DNA of 64,000 nt from Streptomyces paradoxus (GCF_014202475.1 NZ_JACHGV010000006.1:310001-374000), one strand, 5' to 3'. Shown: positions 34,801 to 44,054, counted from the first letter of the stretch. A program made the numbers and translations. The notes: a model not told the origin generated them from the letters alone.

Positions 34801-35323
34801 TGGTCTCCACGAGCAGCGCGTCGGCGCCGCCGGCGAGCAGGCCCTCGGCGTTCTGCTGGTAGGCGTCCCGGATGGCGCCGAAGGTGGTGTGGCCGAGGGT
34901 GGGCAGCTTGGTGCCGGGTCCCATCGAGCCGAGCACCCAGCGCTGCTGCCCGGTGCTGCGGGTGAACTCGTCGGCCACCTCGCGGGCGATCCGGGCACCG
35001 GCCTCGGACAGCTCGGTGACGCGCTCGGGGATGTCGTACTCGCCGAGGGCGGTGAGGTTGGCGCCGAAGGTGTTGGTCTCCACGCAGTCCACACCGACGT
35101 CGAAGTACGCGGCGTGCACCGAACGGACGATGTCCGGGCGCGTCAGGTTGAGGATCTCGTTGCAGCCTTCGAGATTCTCGAAGTCCTCGAGCGTGGGGTC
35201 CTGCGCCTGGAGCATGGTGCCCATGGCTCCGTCGGCCACGACCACGCGGGTGGCCAGGGCTTCTCGGAGCGCGGACGCACGGGTCCGGCTGTCAGCGGAA
35301 GGGGTCGGCGGCAACGAGGCCAT
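31808..35323 (-). CDS. metH: cobalamin-dependent methionine synthase MetH
   Basis: Transfers the methyl group of methyltetrahydrofolate to homocysteine through cob(I)alamin. From the ATG at 35323 (GGGAG eight nt upstream) it has 1171 residues with all four modules: the homocysteine domain (GLNCATGPAEM, zinc ligands in VGGCCGTTPEHL), the pterin-binding domain (GERTNANGSKKFRDAM), the B12 cap and binding domains (RGDVHDIGKNLV with the cobalt-ligating His), and the C-terminal activation domain (YFPCVSKDDDLIIL, LGYGACPDL). Length is normal. Its leader contains a stable RNA fold (35338-35390). It is divergent from gylR. Confidence 0.97.
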   Translation of the reverse strand: MASLPPTPSADSRTRASALREALATRVVVADGAMGTMLQAQDPTLEDFENLEGCNEILNLTRPDIVRSVHAAYFDVGVDCVETNTFGANLTALGEYDIPERVTELSEAGARIAREVADEFTRSTGQQRWVLGSMGPGTKLPTLGHTTFGAIRDAYQQNAEGLLAGGADALLVETTQDLLQTKASVIAARRAMEATGHSVPLIVSVTVETTGTMLLGSEIGAALTALEPLGIDMIGLNCATGPAEMSEHLRFLSRHSRIPLSCMPNAGLPVLTKDGAHYPLTAPELAEAQGTFVRDYGLSLVGGCCGTTPEHLRQLVERVRDTAPTERAPQPEPGAASLYQSVPFRQDTSYLAIGERTNANGSKKFRDAMLDGRWDDCVEMARDQIREGAHMLDLCVDYVGRDGVADMEELAGRFATASTLPIVLDSTEVDVIRAGLEKLGGRAVINSVNYEDGDGPESRFAKVTALAQEHGAALIALTIDEEGQARTAEKKVEIAERLIDDLTGNWGIHEEDILVDCLTFTICTGQEESRKDGIATIEGIRELKRRHPKVQTTLGLSNISFGLNPAARILLNSVFLDECVKAGLDSAIVHASKILPIARFSEEEVQTALDLIHDRRAEGYDPLQKLMQLFEGATAKSLKAGKAEELAALPLDERLKRRIIDGERNGLEADLDEALQERPALDIVNETLLDGMKVVGELFGSGQMQLPFVLQSAEVMKTAVAHLEPHMEKTDEAGKGTIVLATVRGDVHDIGKNLVDIILSNNGYNVVNLGIKQPVSAILEAAEEHRADVIGMSGLLVKSTVIMKENLEELNQRGLASGYPVILGGAALTRAYVEQDLHEIYEGEVRYARDAFEGLRLMDALIGVKRGVPGAKLPELKQRRVRATAPAAVEERPEEGHVRSDVATDNPVPTPPFRGTRVIKGIQLKEYASWLDEGALFKGQWGLKQARTGEGPSYEELVESEGRPRLRGLLDRLQTENLLEAAVVYGYFPCVSKDDDLIILDEQGNERTRFTFPRQRRGRRLCLADFFRPEESGETDVVGLQVVTVGSRIGEETARLFEANAYRDYLELHGLSVQLAEALAEYWHARVRSELGFAGEDPDEMQGMFELKYRGARFSLGYGACPDLEDRAKIADLLQPERIGVQLSEEFQLHPEQSTDAIVIHHPEAKYFNAR

Positions 35324-35337
35324 GAAAAGGGCTCCCT

Positions 35338-35390
35338 CGGATGCGACGGCTGTCGGCTTTGCGGCTTCCCGGACAGCCGGAAGGCATCCG
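35338..35390 (-). promoter_or_regulatory. stacked hairpin in the metH 5' leader, abutting the ribosome-binding site
   Basis: On the transcript, CGGATGC (35390-35384) pairs with GCATCCG (35344-35338), and inside it CGGCTGTC (35379-35372) pairs with GACAGCCG (35354-35347). The apical loop of 17 nt contains GGGAAGCCGCAAAGCC. The outer stem ends right next to the GGGAG ribosome-binding site (35336-35332). The arrangement suggests control of translation. I see no B12 box and no match to SAM or SAH riboswitch consensus, so a regulatory role is inferred. Confidence 0.55.
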
Positions 35391-35536
35391 GGATGGGCGC
35401 ACCGCGCCAGCGTAACCGGGAGTGGGCTTGGATGGGCAGCACGTCCACGGGGCGGACTCCGGTGGTCCCGGATCGGCCGCCCGGGCGACGGATCGGCCAC
35501 CGCTGGCTGAAAAATGGCGACCTGCCATTAGCGAGA

Positions 35537-35573
35537 GGTCGACATCGACCGGTAGTGTTCGACATTGCCGAAC
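35537..35573 (+). promoter_or_regulatory. candidate GylR operators upstream of gylR
   Basis: GGTCGACATCGACC (35537-35550) is a dyad of GGTCGA and TCGACC. GTTCGACATTGCCGAAC (35557-35573) is a second palindrome whose sequence recurs before glpF (36575-36591) with 15 of 17 positions identical. This supports autoregulation of gylR and co-regulation of the glycerol genes by the same repressor. Confidence 0.7.
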
Positions 35574-35626
35574 GAGGGCTGTTGTGCCGCTTGTCGGCGG
35601 TCGAAGGGGACGGAGGCAGTACGGCG

Positions 35627-36400
35627 ATGGCACGGAACATCCAGTCGCTCGAACGGGCGGCCGCGATGCTGCGGCTGCTCGCGGGCGGCGAGCGGCGGCT
35701 CGGCCTGTCGGACATCGCCTCGTCGCTGGGCCTGGCCAAGGGCACCGCCCACGGCATCCTGCGCACCCTCCAGCAGGAGGGTTTCGTGGAGCAGGACGAC
35801 GCCTCCGGGCGCTACCAGCTGGGCGCCGAGCTGCTCCGCCTGGGCACCACCTACCTCGACGTGCACGAACTGCGGGCACGCGCCCTGGTCTGGGCCGACG
35901 ACCTGGCCCGCTCCAGCGGCGAGAGCGTCTATCTCGGCGTCCTGCACCAGCAGGGCGTACTGATCGTGCACCACGTCTTCCGGCCCGACGACAGCCGGCA
36001 GGTCCTGGAGATCGGGGCCATGCAGCCGCTGCACTCCACCGCCCTGGGCAAGGTGCTGTCGGCCTACGACCCGGTGGCGCACAGCGAGGCCCTGGAGGCC
36101 GACCGCAAGGCGTTCACCGACCGGACGGTGTGCGAGCCGGAGGACTTCGAGCACCTCCTGGACGTGACCCGCGCGCGCGGGTACGCGGCCGACGTGGAGG
36201 AGACCTGGGAGGGCGTCGCCTCCCTCGCCGCACCCATCCACGACCGGCGGCGCATGCCGGTCGGGGCGGTCGGCATCACCGGCGCCGTGGAGCGGCTGTG
36301 CCGGTCCGACGACGAGGGAGCCCTGCGCCCCGAGCTGATCGCGGCGGTCCGCGACTGCGCCCGCGCCGTGTCGCGGGATCTGGGCGCCGGGCGGTTCTGA
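35627..36400 (+). CDS. gylR: IclR-family glycerol operon repressor GylR
   Basis: A 257-residue regulator. The IclR winged helix is seen at the N-terminus (IQSLERAAAMLRLLAGGERRLGLS, then IASSLGLAKGTAHGILRTL). The C-terminal effector domain has the family's PLHSTALGKVLSA and AAPIHDRRRMPVGAVGITG segments. Position before glpF-glpK-glpD identifies it as GylR, which in S. coelicolor represses the glycerol (gyl) operon and itself and responds to glycerol or glycerol-3-phosphate. The ATG at 35627 has GGAGG ten nt upstream. Matching palindromes precede this gene and glpF, and a perfect terminator follows. Confidence 0.95.
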   Translation: MARNIQSLERAAAMLRLLAGGERRLGLSDIASSLGLAKGTAHGILRTLQQEGFVEQDDASGRYQLGAELLRLGTTYLDVHELRARALVWADDLARSSGESVYLGVLHQQGVLIVHHVFRPDDSRQVLEIGAMQPLHSTALGKVLSAYDPVAHSEALEADRKAFTDRTVCEPEDFEHLLDVTRARGYAADVEETWEGVASLAAPIHDRRRMPVGAVGITGAVERLCRSDDEGALRPELIAAVRDCARAVSRDLGAGRF

Positions 36401-36417
36401 CGCACACGCCGGCATCC

Positions 36418-36457
36418 GCCGAGGACCGGGACGCCGTACGGCGTCCCGGTCCTCGGC
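36418..36457 (+). terminator. perfect 40-nt palindromic terminator after gylR
   Basis: The 20-nt arms, each containing GCCGAGGACCGGGACGCC, are perfectly complementary with GTAC at the centre. It starts 17 bp after the gylR stop and isolates gylR from the glpF promoter. Confidence 0.85.
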
Positions 36458-36574
36458 ATGTCCGCGCTCACCTGCGGAGAAGATCACCGGGACCGCGGCG
36501 ATCAGTAACGATCAGATTTTCGAGTCCACAGCCCTTGACGTGCTCGTAACGCCGAAGCAAGACTCCCGTCCATC

Positions 36575-36591
36575 GGTCGACATTGTCGAAC
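36575..36591 (+). promoter_or_regulatory. candidate GylR operator upstream of glpF
   Basis: GGTCGACATTGTCGAAC differs at two positions from the palindrome before gylR (35557-35573). It lies 81 bp before the glpF start, where it could block initiation of the glycerol operon. Confidence 0.7.
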
Positions 36592-36672
36592 AGCTACCGG
36601 CAATACGCGCTAGAGTGTGACAACGCCAGGCCGGTATCGAACTTCCCTGGACGTATGACAAAGGAGTCGCGG

Positions 36673-37467
36673 GTGTCCAGCTCCGACATCTTCATCGGCG
36701 AGACCATCGGTACCGCCATACTCATCCTCCTCGGCGGCGGCGTCTGTGCCGCCGTCACGCTGAAGGCCTCCAAGGCACGCAACGCCGGCTGGCTCGCCAT
36801 CACCTTCGGGTGGGGCTTCGCGGTGCTCACGGCGGTCTACACCTCGGCACCGCTGTCCGGTGCCCATCTGAATCCGGCCGTGACGCTGGCCATCGCCATC
36901 AAGGACGGCGACTGGAAGAACGTCCCGGTCTACTGGGCCGGACAGGTTCTCGGCGCCATGATCGGTGCCGCCCTGGTCTGGATCGCTTACTACGGTCAGT
37001 TCTCCGCTCACCTCACCGACCGCGAGATAGTCGGCGGTCCGGGTGCGCAGGACACCACGGCCAAGGCCGTCGAGGCCCAGGAGAAGGGCGCCGGCCCCGT
37101 GCTGGGCGTCTTCTCCACCGGCCCCGAGGTCCGGGTCGCCTGGCAGAACATCGCGACGGAGGTCATCGGCACCGTCGTGCTGGTGCTCGCCGTGCTCACC
37201 CAGGGCCTGAACGACAAGGGCAACGGCCTGGGCACCCTGGGCGCCCTGGTCACCGCGCTCGTCGTGGTCTCCATCGGCCTCTCCCTCGGCGGCCCGACGG
37301 GGTACGCGATCAACCCGGCCCGTGACCTCGGACCGCGCATCGTGCACGCCCTGCTGCCGCTGCCCAACAAGGGCGGCTCCGACTGGGGCTACGCCTGGGT
37401 CCCCGTGGTGGGTCCGCTGATCGGCGGCGCCATCGCGGCAGGCATCTACAACGTCGCATTCGCCTAG
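36673..37467 (+). CDS. glpF: glycerol facilitator GlpF (aquaglyceroporin)
   Basis: Channel for passive glycerol entry. From a GTG at 36673 (AAAGGAG six nt upstream) it has 264 residues, six main transmembrane segments and the two signature half-helices: GAHLNPAVT (NPA at 67-69) and GYAINPARDLGPR near the C-terminal half. The Asp after the second NPAR favours glycerol over water-only selectivity. It is the first gene of the operon (gylC in older S. coelicolor naming, as I recall) and is followed by glpK after 83 bp. A frame opening at 36583 lies in the operator and is not a real start. Confidence 0.95.
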   Translation: MSSSDIFIGETIGTAILILLGGGVCAAVTLKASKARNAGWLAITFGWGFAVLTAVYTSAPLSGAHLNPAVTLAIAIKDGDWKNVPVYWAGQVLGAMIGAALVWIAYYGQFSAHLTDREIVGGPGAQDTTAKAVEAQEKGAGPVLGVFSTGPEVRVAWQNIATEVIGTVVLVLAVLTQGLNDKGNGLGTLGALVTALVVVSIGLSLGGPTGYAINPARDLGPRIVHALLPLPNKGGSDWGYAWVPVVGPLIGGAIAAGIYNVAFA

Positions 37468-37550
37468 GAGCGATTCCCCGCTCCGGCGGGAAACTTCCAG
37501 CACGCGCCGTACGTAAAGCCCCATAAACCCGGAATTACCAGGAGCACACA

Positions 37551-39089
<1,539 letters not shown>

Positions 39090-39097
39090 GAAACAGC

Positions 39098-40714
39098 ATG
39101 ACCACCAAGTCCACCCTGCAGTCCGTGCCTGCCCTGGGGACGCACCCGGCCTCCGGCTCGAACCCGAGCCGAGCCGAGACCAGGGAGCAGCTTTCCAAGG
39201 CGTCGTACGACCTTCTCGTGATCGGCGGCGGCATCCTGGGCATCTCCACCGCCTGGCACGCCGCGCAGTCCGGCCTCAGGGTGGCTCTGGTGGACGCCGG
39301 CGACTTCGCCGGCGCCACGTCCTCCGCCTCCTCCAAGCTGCTCCACGGCGGTCTGCGCTACCTGCAGACCGGCGCGGTGAAGCTGGTGGCGGAGAACCAC
39401 TTCGAGCGCCGTGCGGTGTCCCGTCAGGTGGCTCCCCACCTGGCGAACCCGCTCACGTTCTACCTCCCCGTGTACAAGGGCGGGCCGCACGGCGCGGCGA
39501 AGCTGGGCGCGGGCGTCTTCGCCTACTCCGCGCTCTCCGCGTTCGGTGACGGCGTCGGACACCTGCTCTCGCCGGCCAAGGCCGCGCAGGACGTGCCCGA
39601 GCTGCGCACCGAGAACCTCAAGGCCGTGGCCGTCTACGGCGACGACCAGATGAACGACGCCCGCATGGCGCTGATGACGGTCCGCGGAGCCGTCGAGGCG
39701 GGTGCGGTCGTCCTCAACCACGCCGAGGTGACGGGCCTGCGCTTCACCCAGGGCCGTGTCACCGGCGCCGAGCTGCGGGACCGCCTGTCCGGCGACGAGT
39801 TCGGCGTCAGCGCCCGGCTCGTGCTGAACGCGACCGGCCCGTGGGTCGACCACCTGCGCAAGATGGAGGACCCGAACGCGGCGCCGTCCATCCGCCTGTC
39901 GAAGGGCGCGCACCTGGTCCTCAAGCGCACCTCCCCCTGGAAGGCCGCGCTCGCCACCCCGATCGACAAGTACCGCATCACCTTCGCCCTCCCGTGGGAG
40001 GACATGCTGCTGCTCGGCACCACCGACGAGGAGTTCGAGGGCGACCCGGCGGACGTCTCGGTCACCGAGAAGGACATAGCCCAGATCCTCGACGAAGCCG
40101 CCTTCTCGGTCCGCGACCAGCAGCTGGACCGCGACCTCATCACCTACGCCTTCGCGGGCCTGCGGGTGCTGCCCGGCGGCCCCGGCGACACCTCCAAGGC
40201 CAAGCGCGAGACGGTCGTCACCGAGGGCAAGGGCGGCATGCTGTCCGTCGCGGGCGGCAAGTGGACCACCTTCCGCCACATCGGCCGGACGATCATGCAG
40301 AAGCTGGAGTCGCTGCCGGGCCACCCGCTGGGCGACGACTTCGAGCCGATCAGCGCGCTGCCGAAGAAGCTGCCGCTGCCCGGCATCGCCAACCCGCGGG
40401 CGGTCGCCCACCGGCTGCTCACCGACCGGCCGGCGCCCGGCCCGCGCATGGCGGCCGACACCGCCAAGCACCTGGCGACGCACTACGGCTCGCTGGCCTT
40501 CGACATAGCCCGGCTGGCCAACGAGAGCCCCGAGCTCGCCGAGCGCGTCCACCCCGACGCCCCGGAGATCTGGGCGCAGGTCGTCTGGGCCCGGGACCAC
40601 GAGTGGGCCGAGACGCAGGACGACGTGCTGCGCCGCCGCACGACGCTGACGATCCGCGGCCTCGCCACGGACGACGTCCGCGCCAAGGTGCAGGACCTGC
40701 TCGACAAGAAGTAG
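39098..40714 (+). CDS. glpD: FAD-dependent glycerol-3-phosphate dehydrogenase GlpD
   Basis: Membrane-associated flavoenzyme that oxidises glycerol-3-phosphate to dihydroxyacetone phosphate and passes electrons to the quinone pool. The 538-residue protein has an N-terminal extension (1-35), then the FAD dinucleotide fold DLLVIGGGILGISTAWHAA. It continues with SSKLLHGGLRYLQ, typical of the GlpD family, and later AGLRVLPGGPGD and SVAGGKWTTFRHIG. The C-terminal alpha-helical domain is present. Third gene of the operon; a strong hairpin follows. Confidence 0.97.
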   Translation: MTTKSTLQSVPALGTHPASGSNPSRAETREQLSKASYDLLVIGGGILGISTAWHAAQSGLRVALVDAGDFAGATSSASSKLLHGGLRYLQTGAVKLVAENHFERRAVSRQVAPHLANPLTFYLPVYKGGPHGAAKLGAGVFAYSALSAFGDGVGHLLSPAKAAQDVPELRTENLKAVAVYGDDQMNDARMALMTVRGAVEAGAVVLNHAEVTGLRFTQGRVTGAELRDRLSGDEFGVSARLVLNATGPWVDHLRKMEDPNAAPSIRLSKGAHLVLKRTSPWKAALATPIDKYRITFALPWEDMLLLGTTDEEFEGDPADVSVTEKDIAQILDEAAFSVRDQQLDRDLITYAFAGLRVLPGGPGDTSKAKRETVVTEGKGGMLSVAGGKWTTFRHIGRTIMQKLESLPGHPLGDDFEPISALPKKLPLPGIANPRAVAHRLLTDRPAPGPRMAADTAKHLATHYGSLAFDIARLANESPELAERVHPDAPEIWAQVVWARDHEWAETQDDVLRRRTTLTIRGLATDDVRAKVQDLLDKK

Positions 40715-40747
40715 ACCCGGGTACGGGGACCGGGGGGGACCCCATCC

Positions 40748-40787
40748 CGGAAGGGGCGGCTCCACGCCGACGGAGCCGCCCCTTCCG
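40748..40787 (+). terminator. terminator of the glycerol operon
   Basis: CGGAAGGGGCGGCTCC (40748-40763) pairs perfectly with GGAGCCGCCCCTTCCG (40772-40787), leaving an 8-nt loop. It begins 33 bp after the glpD stop. Confidence 0.88.
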
Positions 40788-40850
40788 CGTTCCCGCACCC
40801 GCATAATGACCTGATACGTCGGAGGTCTTGAGCGCACTGGGAGGCCAGGC

Positions 40851-41522
40851 ATGGCAGTCACCGACGAGGCGATCGAGAAGATCAAGGGAATGATCGTCTC
40901 CGGCGCGCTGCGCCCGGGCGACCGGCTGCCCAAGGAGAGCGAACTCGCCGCCGGCCTCGGGCTGTCGCGCAACTCCCTGCGGGAGGCCGTGCGCGCGCTG
41001 TCGCTGATCAGGATCCTGGACGTACGGCAGGGCGACGGCACGTACGTCACCAGCCTCGACCCGCAACTCCTGCTGGAGGCGCTGAGCTTCGTCGTCGACT
41101 TCCACCGCGACGACACGGTCCTGGAGTTCCTCGCCGTGCGCCGCATCCTGGAGCCGGCCGCGACCGCGATGGCGGCCGTGCGGATCAGCGAGCAGCAACT
41201 GGACGCGCTGACGGCCCAGCTGGACAGGCTGGGCGAGTCCCCGTCCGTGGAGGATCTGGTCGCCTGCGACCTGGAGTTCCACCGGGGCATCGTGCACAGC
41301 TCCGGCAACTCCGTGCTGTGCTCGCTGCTCGACGGCCTTTCGGGTCCCACCACCCGGGCCCGCGTCTGGCGCGGCCTCACCCAGGAGGACGCCGTGGCCC
41401 GCACCCTGCGCGAGCACCGGGCGATCCTCGCCGCGCTGCGCGACCGGGACGCCGAGGCGGCGCGCTCGTGGGCGACCGTCCATATCGCGAGTGTGGAGCA
41501 GTGGCTGCGCTCCTCGCTGTGA
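40851..41522 (+). CDS. GntR/FadR-family transcriptional regulator
   Basis: A 223-residue regulator with the GntR winged helix (GALRPGDRLPKESELAAGLGLS, about 18-39, then NSLREAVRALSLI) and an FCD effector domain carrying the metal-binding pattern ACDLEFHRGIVHSSGN and EHRAILAALRDRD. The effector is typically a small carboxylic or sugar acid. It lies alone between the glycerol operon and the PAC2 gene, each separated by a hairpin. As I recall, the S. coelicolor gene numbering leaves no place for it between glpD and parJ, so it may be an insertion in this lineage. Confidence 0.92.
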   Translation: MAVTDEAIEKIKGMIVSGALRPGDRLPKESELAAGLGLSRNSLREAVRALSLIRILDVRQGDGTYVTSLDPQLLLEALSFVVDFHRDDTVLEFLAVRRILEPAATAMAAVRISEQQLDALTAQLDRLGESPSVEDLVACDLEFHRGIVHSSGNSVLCSLLDGLSGPTTRARVWRGLTQEDAVARTLREHRAILAALRDRDAEAARSWATVHIASVEQWLRSSL

Positions 41523-41600
41523 CCAGGCCCGCACGGACCGCCCGGACGGTTCCGGGGTGTTCGGGGGCGGATCGCGGGGCAGTGATGGGGTCACTCCCCC

Positions 41601-41629
41601 CCGCGAGGGGGCTGCGGGCGCCCCCGCGG
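41601..41629 (+). terminator. hairpin between the FadR-type regulator and the PAC2 gene
   Basis: CCGCG-A-GGGG (41601-41610) pairs with CCCC-CGCGG (41621-41629) with one bulged A. It lies about 80 bp after the regulator stop. Confidence 0.55.
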
Positions 41630-41681
41630 CACGCCGTAAGGTTGGGTGGTCAAGCGAGGGCACGTCGGAAGGAGGCGCTGG

Positions 41682-42665
41682 GTGATCGAGCTCGAGGGGG
41701 TTCCCGAGCTGGTCGACCCGGTCATGGTGGCCGCGTTCGAGGGCTGGAACGATGCCGGCGACGCCGCCTCCACCGCGGTCGCGCATCTGGACAGGGAATG
41801 GAAGGGCGAGGTGTTCGCGGCGCTGGACGCCGAGGACTACTACGACTTCCAGGTCAACCGCCCCACGGTGTTCATGGAAGCGGGCGTCCGCAAGATCACT
41901 TGGCCGACGACAAGGTTGTCGGTGGTCCGGGTCGGCGGTGAGAAGCCGCGCGACCTGGTCCTCGTGCGGGGCATCGAACCGTCCATGCGGTGGCGTTCGT
42001 TCTGCAACGAACTGCTGGGCTTCGCACACGAACTGGGGGTGGAACTGGTGGTCGTCCTGGGCGCCCTGCTCGGCGACACCCCGCACACCCGTCCGGTTCC
42101 GATCAGCGGCACGACGTCCGACCCGGACCTGGCCCGCCGCATGGACCTGGAGGAGACCAAGTACGAGGGCCCGACAGGCATCGTCGGCGTCCTCCAGGAG
42201 GCGTGCACGCACGCGGGCGTCCCGGCCGTCTCGCTGTGGGCGGCGGTGCCGCACTACGTGTCGCAGCCGCCGAACCCGAAGGCCACGCTGGCCCTGCTGA
42301 ACCGGCTGGAGGATCTGATCGACGTGCGCATCCCGCTGGGCGAGCTGCCCGAGGACGCGCGCGCCTGGCAGGTCGGTGTGGACCAGCTGGCCGCCGAGGA
42401 CAGCGAGGTCGCCGAGTACGTCCAGTCGCTGGAGGAGGCGCGGGACACCGCCGAGCTGCCGGAGGCGTCCGGCGACGCCATCGCCCGGGAGTTCGAGCGC
42501 TATCTGCGCCGCCACGACGGCGGCGGACCGCCCGGCGCCGGCGGTCACGCCACGGCCGACGGCAGCGACAGCACGTCGTACCTGCGGGACAACCCCGGCG
42601 GCCGCACCCGCCCGCCGAAGCCGCCCAAGCCGGGCACGGACGAGGACGAGTCGTCGGAGGACTGA
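41682..42665 (+). CDS. parJ: PAC2-family protein, ParJ-like
   Basis: A 327-residue protein of the PAC2 (proteasome assembly chaperone 2) family, conserved in actinobacteria next to mshC. It starts at a GTG (41682; AGGAGG six nt upstream). The family core is visible as VMVAAFEGWNDAGDAAS, TRLSVVRVG, VLVRGIEPSMRWRSF and VVVLGALLGDTPHTRPV, with a polar Gly/Pro tail of about 45 residues. The S. coelicolor orthologue SCO1662 is, as I recall, ParJ, which binds the chromosome-segregation ATPase ParA and limits its polymerisation. Orthology is inferred from neighbours. A proteasomal role for bacterial PAC2 proteins is not established. Confidence 0.85.
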   Translation: MIELEGVPELVDPVMVAAFEGWNDAGDAASTAVAHLDREWKGEVFAALDAEDYYDFQVNRPTVFMEAGVRKITWPTTRLSVVRVGGEKPRDLVLVRGIEPSMRWRSFCNELLGFAHELGVELVVVLGALLGDTPHTRPVPISGTTSDPDLARRMDLEETKYEGPTGIVGVLQEACTHAGVPAVSLWAAVPHYVSQPPNPKATLALLNRLEDLIDVRIPLGELPEDARAWQVGVDQLAAEDSEVAEYVQSLEEARDTAELPEASGDAIAREFERYLRRHDGGGPPGAGGHATADGSDSTSYLRDNPGGRTRPPKPPKPGTDEDESSED

Positions 42666-42682
42666 GGCACCGTACGAACGCC

Positions 42683-42716
42683 AGAGGGGCGTCTCCCGGC
42701 CGGGAGACGCCCCTCT
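42683..42716. terminator. perfect palindromic terminator between parJ and mshC
   Basis: A 34-nt perfect dyad (arms contain AGAGGGGCGTCTCCCGG) starting 17 bp after the parJ stop and ending 14 bp before the mshC stop. Being symmetric, it can end both converging transcripts. Confidence 0.88.
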
Positions 42717-42730
42717 GTCCGTTTCTCGGA

Positions 42731-43960
42731 CTACAGGGCCACGCCGAGCAGCGCGTCGACCGCCCGGGAGACCACCCCGGGCGCACCGATGTCGGTGCCG
42801 CCGTCGCGCTCCTGGAGCGCGACCCAGCGGTCGACGGCGGTCAGGGCGGCAGGGGCGTTCAGGTCGTCGGCGAGGGCCTCGCGGATCTCGTCGACGAGCG
42901 CCTCGGCCGGCGGCCCGTCGGGCCGGGACACGGCTGCCCGCCAGCGGCCGAGCCGTGCGACGGCGTCCTGGAGGACCTGGTCGGTGTACTCCCAGTCGGC
43001 GCGGTAGTGGTGGGCGAGCAGCGCGAGCCGGATGGCGGCCGGGTCGACGCCGTCGTGCCGGAGCTTGGAGACGAAGACCAGGTTGCCCTTGGACTTGGAC
43101 ATCTTCTCGCCGTCCAGGGCGACCATGCCGGCGTGTACGTACGCCTTGGCCATGGGGAACTCACCGGTGAGGGCCTGGGCGTGCGAGGCGCCCATCTCGT
43201 GGTGCGGGAAGGCCAGGTCGGAGCCGCCGCCCTGGATGTCGAAGCCCATGCCGAGGTGGTCCAGGGCGATGGCCACGCACTCGATGTGCCAGCCGGGCCG
43301 TCCGCGCCCGAGCGATCCGCCGTCCCAGCTGGGCTCGCCCTCGCGGGCCGCCATCCACAGCATCGGGTCGAGGGGGTTCTTCTTGCCCGGGCGGTCCGGG
43401 TCGCCGCCGCGCTCGGCGGACAGCAGCCGCATCGCCGCGGCGTCGAGGTTGGAGACCTTGCCGAAGTGCGGGTCGGACTCGACGGAGAAGTAGACGTCGC
43501 CGTCCAGTTCGTAGGCCGCGCCGGCGTCCCGGAGCCGCTCGACGAGCGGGACGATCCCGGGTATGGCCTCGACGGCGCCTATGTACTGCCGCGGCGGCAG
43601 CATCCGCAGGGCCGTCATGTCCTCTCGGAAGAGGGCCGTCTCCTTCTCGGCGAGCGCGGCCCAGTCGATGCCGTCGCGCTGCGCCCGCTCCAGGAGGGGA
43701 TCGTCGACGTCGGTGACGTTCTGGACGTAGTGAACCTGCCGCTTGGTGTCGAGCCACACGCGCTGCACGAGGTCGAACGCGTTGTAGGTCGCCGCGTGTC
43801 CCAGGTGCGTGGCGTCGTACGGGGTGATGCCACAGACGTAGATACGGGCGACGGGACCGGGGTCGAGGGTGACGAGGCCGCCGGTCGCGGTGTCGTGGAT
43901 CCTCAGGTCGCGGCCCTGACCAGGCAGGGCGGGGACCTCGGAAGCGGGCCAGGCATGCAT
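42731..43960 (-). CDS. mshC: cysteine:glucosaminyl-inositol ligase MshC (mycothiol biosynthesis)
   Basis: Joins cysteine to GlcN-inositol, the third step of mycothiol synthesis. The 409-residue protein resembles a cysteinyl-tRNA synthetase without the tRNA-binding end. It has the HIGH-like signature THLGHAATYN (about 51-60), YVQNVTDVDDPLL, zinc-site residues WHIECVAIA and DLAFPHHEMGASHA, and the KMSKS loop EKMSKSKGN. The distinctive N-terminus (MHAWPASEVPALPG) and length separate it from CysS. It heads the minus-strand group with SCO1664-family, DUF3090 and phosphatase genes upstream. Confidence 0.96.
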   Translation of the reverse strand: MHAWPASEVPALPGQGRDLRIHDTATGGLVTLDPGPVARIYVCGITPYDATHLGHAATYNAFDLVQRVWLDTKRQVHYVQNVTDVDDPLLERAQRDGIDWAALAEKETALFREDMTALRMLPPRQYIGAVEAIPGIVPLVERLRDAGAAYELDGDVYFSVESDPHFGKVSNLDAAAMRLLSAERGGDPDRPGKKNPLDPMLWMAAREGEPSWDGGSLGRGRPGWHIECVAIALDHLGMGFDIQGGGSDLAFPHHEMGASHAQALTGEFPMAKAYVHAGMVALDGEKMSKSKGNLVFVSKLRHDGVDPAAIRLALLAHHYRADWEYTDQVLQDAVARLGRWRAAVSRPDGPPAEALVDEIREALADDLNAPAALTAVDRWVALQERDGGTDIGAPGVVSRAVDALLGVAL

Positions 43961-44054
43961 GCCATGAGCCTAACCGGACTGAAGTTCCATATACGAATGG
44001 GAGCGGGCCACACGGCCGAGAAGGCGCTCTTGCGGTGATCCGGCGACTGTGCTC

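Larger units (their letters stand above)
35324..35626. other. 303-bp divergent control region of metH and gylR
   Basis: The left 70 bp form the structured metH leader (see 35338-35390). The right part carries two palindromes (35537-35550 and 35557-35573) upstream of gylR and the gylR ribosome-binding site GGAGG at 35612-35616. The middle (35400-35530) must hold the metH promoter; no clear -35/-10 pair was picked out. Confidence 0.6.

Noticed and set aside
35324..35400. Cobalamin or SAH riboswitch before metH
   Set aside because: I found no B12 box and no SAH-type consensus. Only the simple stacked hairpin is supported, so no riboswitch class is named.
30986..36400. Open plus-strand frame of over 1800 codons spanning the HAD and metH genes and continuing into gylR
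   Set aside because: Over HAD and metH it is the antisense shadow produced by high third-position GC. Its composition is Val/Gly/Leu/Asp repeats with no domain, and only its last 257 codons (gylR) are real.
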